Program-made: the position numbers and the translations under genes | Source of the DNA: Azonexus sp. R2A61 | GTDB taxonomy: Bacteria > Pseudomonadota > Gammaproteobacteria > Burkholderiales > Rhodocyclaceae | Assembly (NCBI RefSeq): GCF_021401135.1 | Contig: NZ_JACBFO010000003.1 | Coordinates: 372,001 to 436,000 of the forward strand | Length of the DNA stretch: 64,000 nucleotides | Direction: 5' to 3' | In this document: piece by piece, positions 60,361 through 64,000 of the stretch | Layout: each line of letters opens with the position of its first letter | Position numbering within the stretch: position 1 is the stretch's first letter | Notes under the pieces: model-generated | What the model saw: only the letters and a program-made list of their open reading frames with translations | Told to the model about the DNA's origin: nothing | The model's database searches: none

Positions 60361-60906
60361 ATGAAGATCACACCCACTCAAATTCCGGATGTTGTACTGA
60401 TTGAACCTCAGGTTTTTGGCGACGAGAGAGGCTTCTTTTTTGAAAGCTTCAATCTAAAGAAATTTGCTGAAGCGACCGGCGTTACTTTGCCCTTTGTTCA
60501 GGACAACCATTCAAAAAGCGCCAGGAATGTATTAAGAGGATTGCACTACCAGACAGCGCCACATGCACAGGGAAAGCTGGTTCGTGTTGTTCAGGGATGT
60601 GTTTTTGATGTAGCCGTAGACATCAGAAAAAATTCAGAGACATATGGAAAATGGGTTGGTTATGAATTGTCCGAAACCAATAAGCGACAACTCTGGATTC
60701 CGCCTGGATTTGCACATGGCTTCCTTGTGCTGAGTGAAACTGCCGAGTTTCTCTATAAAACAACGGATTATTACGCACCTCATGCAGAGAAAAGTTTGCG
60801 TTGGGATGACCCGGTTATTGGAATTGAATGGCCGTTAAACGGAACGCCGCTGCTTTCCCTAAAAGATGCCAGCGCTTCTCCGTTCACTGAAAATACAGGG
60901 AGTTAA
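60361..60906 (+). CDS. rfbC: dTDP-4-dehydrorhamnose 3,5-epimerase (copy 2, AT-rich)
   Basis: A second RfbC, 181 residues. It has the same active-site blocks ([58 protein letters not shown]) but strongly different codon use: AT-rich third positions where copy 1 has G or C. The protein differs from copy 1 at many positions, so this is an acquired homologue and not a recent duplicate. It starts 16 bp after rfbD copy 2 and ends 1 bp before rfbA copy 2. Confidence 0.95.
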   Translation: MKITPTQIPDVVLIEPQVFGDERGFFFESFNLKKFAEATGVTLPFVQDNHSKSARNVLRGLHYQTAPHAQGKLVRVVQGCVFDVAVDIRKNSETYGKWVGYELSETNKRQLWIPPGFAHGFLVLSETAEFLYKTTDYYAPHAEKSLRWDDPVIGIEWPLNGTPLLSLKDASASPFTENTGS

Positions 60907-60907
60907 A

Positions 60908-61783
<876 letters not shown>

Positions 61784-61796
61784 AGGCTTTTAATCG

Positions 61797-62981
61797 GTGA
61801 GCAATCAATTTTTACATAGAGCATATCCTGTTCTGTTTGGGGCCGGATACTGCTTGTTTTTTCTTTCGCTAGAAAAAGCTTTTGGAATGGAGTTTGCTCC
61901 TTTGGTATCCAAGCTTTTTTTGCTTTTTTCTGCACTGTTCTGCGTTTTTTTCAACAGGATAGATGAAATAAACTTGATTTCCGTTTTTTTTGTTTTAGCA
62001 CTAATTTCTATCTCCGGAGTGCTTACGGATTACCATTACTTTGAGTGGAGTATTTTTTTTCTGGCGTTGAACCAGGTTGTTTCATTATTTTTACTTTTTG
62101 TGGCTACTCCAAGAAAAAACCAGATGGTAACTGTGGTCAGGCTGGTAATGTATTCCCCGCTACTGTCAATTACGGCAGGGGTATTTTATGAAATGATCGG
62201 TGTCGGTTCGATTTTTGGAATCGATGGCGCTATTGAAGTGCCAAGACTGCAAGGCTCAACAGTTCCCGCATTTCTTGCGGGAATTTCTTTAAGTGGTGTT
62301 TTGTCAGCACTTTTGCTCTATTACTATCAGGGAAAAAAACAAAATATTTTCTGGTTTGTTTTTAACTTTTGCATTTTGTTATTAACTGCGGCAAGAATGC
62401 CGATTGCGTTAGGTTGTTTCCTGGTGGCAACAATATTTTTTATTATCGATAAATCTAGCCTGGCAAAGAAGCTCTTAACCTTACTAGCAGGGATTTGCGG
62501 ACTGCTGGTTTTCTTGGTTTTTTTTGGAAAGTCAATTCTGGATAGATTCGGTAACGAAAGCTCTAGTGGCAGAGATGTGCTTTGGGATTACTTTTATGGA
62601 CTGATGTCAGATTATCCTGACTTCGGAATTGGTTTTGGACATTCTTTTTATTCTGTACCGCCGGAAATATCCGTTTTGGTTGGTGGTGGAACGGCTGCTC
62701 ATAATGATTATATTCGATTAGCAGTCGAAATCGGTTTTTATCAAACAATTGTATTTTTTTTGGTTTTTTCTTTTTTGTATTTAAGAAATATTTTCTCTGG
62801 TAGTAAGGATGGATGGCTTGTTGGATTTGCTTTTCTTGTTTCGTACTTGATATTTGTTTATGTTGAAAACGCATTAGCAACGCCTACATATTATCCGATG
62901 CTGCTCGTTGGTTGGTATGGGTCATTATTGATATTTGGAAATAAGAAAGCGGGTTCTAATGAGCAAAGATCGACTTGTTGA
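61797..62981 (+). CDS. O-antigen polymerase/ligase family membrane protein (Wzy/WaaL-like)
   Basis: A 394-residue protein with about ten to eleven hydrophobic segments. The hallmark is the large periplasmic loop carrying SSGRDVLWDYFYGLMSDYPD and GFGHSFYSVPPE, then AAHNDYIRLAVEIGF, the pattern of the Wzy_C/O-antigen ligase superfamily. Polymerase or ligase cannot be separated by sequence alone; position among acquired sugar genes favours a Wzy polymerase. The start is GTG at 61797 with AAAGG upstream. The coding DNA is 35-40% GC. It overlaps the acyltransferase gene by 23 bp. Confidence 0.82.
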   Translation: MSNQFLHRAYPVLFGAGYCLFFLSLEKAFGMEFAPLVSKLFLLFSALFCVFFNRIDEINLISVFFVLALISISGVLTDYHYFEWSIFFLALNQVVSLFLLFVATPRKNQMVTVVRLVMYSPLLSITAGVFYEMIGVGSIFGIDGAIEVPRLQGSTVPAFLAGISLSGVLSALLLYYYQGKKQNIFWFVFNFCILLLTAARMPIALGCFLVATIFFIIDKSSLAKKLLTLLAGICGLLVFLVFFGKSILDRFGNESSSGRDVLWDYFYGLMSDYPDFGIGFGHSFYSVPPEISVLVGGGTAAHNDYIRLAVEIGFYQTIVFFLVFSFLYLRNIFSGSKDGWLVGFAFLVSYLIFVYVENALATPTYYPMLLVGWYGSLLIFGNKKAGSNEQRSTC

Positions 62982-63924
62982 AATCGACTTAATCAAAGGG
63001 GTTTTGATTTTTTTGGTGGTGGTTGGTCACGTCACGCCAAAAGACATTGGGTTGGATTGGTTTTCTAATCTTCGCTCTTTTATTTATGGTTTCCACATGC
63101 CGGTATTCATGATGGTGAGTGGTTATTTATTTTTTCTAAGTGGTAAGCATTCTCTGGCTAGTGACCAAGTATTTAATTATTTCCGAAAAATTGCTGATCG
63201 GTTGTTAGTGCCGTTTTTCTTTGTGGGAATACTGGTTGTTTTTGGGAAATATTTTTCCGCTTTTTTTCTAAAAGTTGATGATCCGGTTACAAATGTATTT
63301 ACTGGTGCTCTTAGAATGTTTGTGCAAACATCGGAAAGTCCAGTTCAGAGTATATGGTATTTATTTGTTCTGTTTTTTTGCTGTGTAATTACTGCTGTTT
63401 TTTTTAAAAAAAATCCTTGGCTTTTGTTCTTGTTCTCCGCGGTGCTGGTTTTTTTTCCTGACTGGGATATTTTTTATTTCGATAAATTCAAACGGTATTA
63501 TGTGTTCTTTTTAATTGGTGGTTTTGTACACCTGTACAGAAATTGGTTTTTTCGCCGTCTGTATCTTGGGTGTTTGTTTTTATTTGCATTCTTTGTTTCT
63601 TCCGTTGCGTTTTTTGGTGATGATTTTAGATTTATTCCAATGGGGGTTTTCGGCGGGTTTGCATTTTTCTGCTTGAATGGTTTCTATAAGGCACAAAGCC
63701 TGTGTTTTGTTGAGGGCTTGGGTAAAAAATCAATGGCTGTGTATCTGCTAAATACGATTGCCATTGGTGTTGTTAAGGGAATGGTTTTGAAATTTTATCC
63801 CGAAACGTCAAGTGAAATTTTGTTGTTTGTGTTAGTGGTTTCTGGGATTTTAATTCCTTTGCTGCTCTCGTTTATTGTGGAACGATTTTCTGTATTTTTG
63901 ATTTTTCGGAAGTATCTTGCATGA
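62959..63924 (+). CDS. Acyltransferase 3 family membrane protein (sugar O-acetylation)
   Basis: A 321-residue integral membrane acyltransferase with about ten helices. The family start (VEIDLIKGVLIFLVVVGHV, with the catalytic histidine) is followed by FIYGFHMPVFMMVSGYLFFL. The C-terminal soluble part seen in OafA is missing, so it belongs to the short form. A role in acetylating or otherwise acylating the O-antigen is inferred from position. ATG at 62959 lies inside the end of the preceding gene. AT-rich, T-heavy codon use as in its neighbours. Confidence 0.82.
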   Translation: MSKDRLVEIDLIKGVLIFLVVVGHVTPKDIGLDWFSNLRSFIYGFHMPVFMMVSGYLFFLSGKHSLASDQVFNYFRKIADRLLVPFFFVGILVVFGKYFSAFFLKVDDPVTNVFTGALRMFVQTSESPVQSIWYLFVLFFCCVITAVFFKKNPWLLFLFSAVLVFFPDWDIFYFDKFKRYYVFFLIGGFVHLYRNWFFRRLYLGCLFLFAFFVSSVAFFGDDFRFIPMGVFGGFAFFCLNGFYKAQSLCFVEGLGKKSMAVYLLNTIAIGVVKGMVLKFYPETSSEILLFVLVVSGILIPLLLSFIVERFSVFLIFRKYLA

Positions 63925-64000
63925 GTGATTGTTTCGATTTACTTAAAGAGGATTTCAAGATTTATCGAAGGCCTTTTATTTCTCAAGGCTATTACTCTTT
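63921..64000 (+). CDS. Start of an unidentified gene, cut by the window edge
   Basis: ATG at 63921 overlaps the acyltransferase TGA (ATGA) and the frame stays open to the last base. The 26 visible residues begin MSDCFDLLKEDFKIYRR. The KEDFKIY pattern resembles N-termini of serine-acetyltransferase-like proteins found in polysaccharide loci, but this is too short to assign. Confidence 0.5.
   Translation, partial: MSDCFDLLKEDFKIYRRPFISQGYYS

Overview
The window is one contiguous piece of a high-GC proteobacterial chromosome. The gene order (pheT-ihfA-merR-tRNA-Pro, surE-pcm-nlpD-rpoS, rimP-nusA-infB-rbfA-truB-rpsO-pnp), the long TrpS, the H-NS-type protein, the complete Na+-NQR operon and the tandem glycine riboswitch before gcvT fit a betaproteobacterium, most likely Rhodocyclales (Azonexus/Dechloromonas-like). 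The lineage is inferred; no 16S gene is present.

Layout. 1-6.7 kb: 3' part of pheT, ihfA, a MerR regulator, tRNA-Pro(GGG), an H-NS-family protein and the surE-pcm-nlpD-rpoS stress/stationary-phase cluster. 6.7-11.6 kb (minus): mltB, a transglutaminase-like membrane protein, a DUF58 protein and a MoxR ATPase in one overlapping operon. 11.7-15.5 kb: a histone-deacetylase-like amidohydrolase, lysC, tRNA-Ser(GCT) and a GAF-EAL protein. 15.7-21.8 kb: nqrABCDEF plus nqrM, encoding the sodium-pumping NADH:quinone oxidoreductase and its maturation factor. 21.8-24.2 kb: CBS protein, arginase-family enzyme, DnaJ-like protein and an unlisted 32-residue membrane ORF. 24.3-29.6 kb (minus): the glycine cleavage operon gcvT-gcvH-gcvP and one extra gene, behind a promoter, a tandem glycine riboswitch and a terminator hairpin. 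29.7-35.5 kb: rnm/trpH, yciO, a site-2 protease, trpS, scpA, scpB, rluB. 35.5-44.9 kb: the transcription/translation operon from rimP to pnp, then dksA. 45.0-52.5 kb: tRNA-Arg and tRNA-Pro(TGG), ugd, and a heavy-metal RND efflux operon with a PII-like protein. 52.7-64 kb: a polysaccharide locus with two sets of dTDP-rhamnose genes, galE, an O-antigen polymerase/ligase and an acyltransferase, running off the right edge.

Two things stand out. First, the perfect 14-bp palindrome TGCGGTCGACCGCA occurs four times exactly, in intergenic DNA and in the variable N-terminus of RluB. Near-copies are common, and its 10-bp half-site TGCGGTCGAC occurs at about 21 loci. Copies sit at gene starts, at gene ends (two supply the stop codon), in a riboswitch hairpin, and as a 30-bp perfect palindrome between gcvH and gcvP. 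I know of no name for this element. Second, rfbD is duplicated almost perfectly (about 98.6% by eye) about 5 kb apart. Base composition falls abruptly, from roughly 60-65% to 35-40% GC, directly after the second copy's stop codon, which marks the edge of an acquired O-antigen segment.
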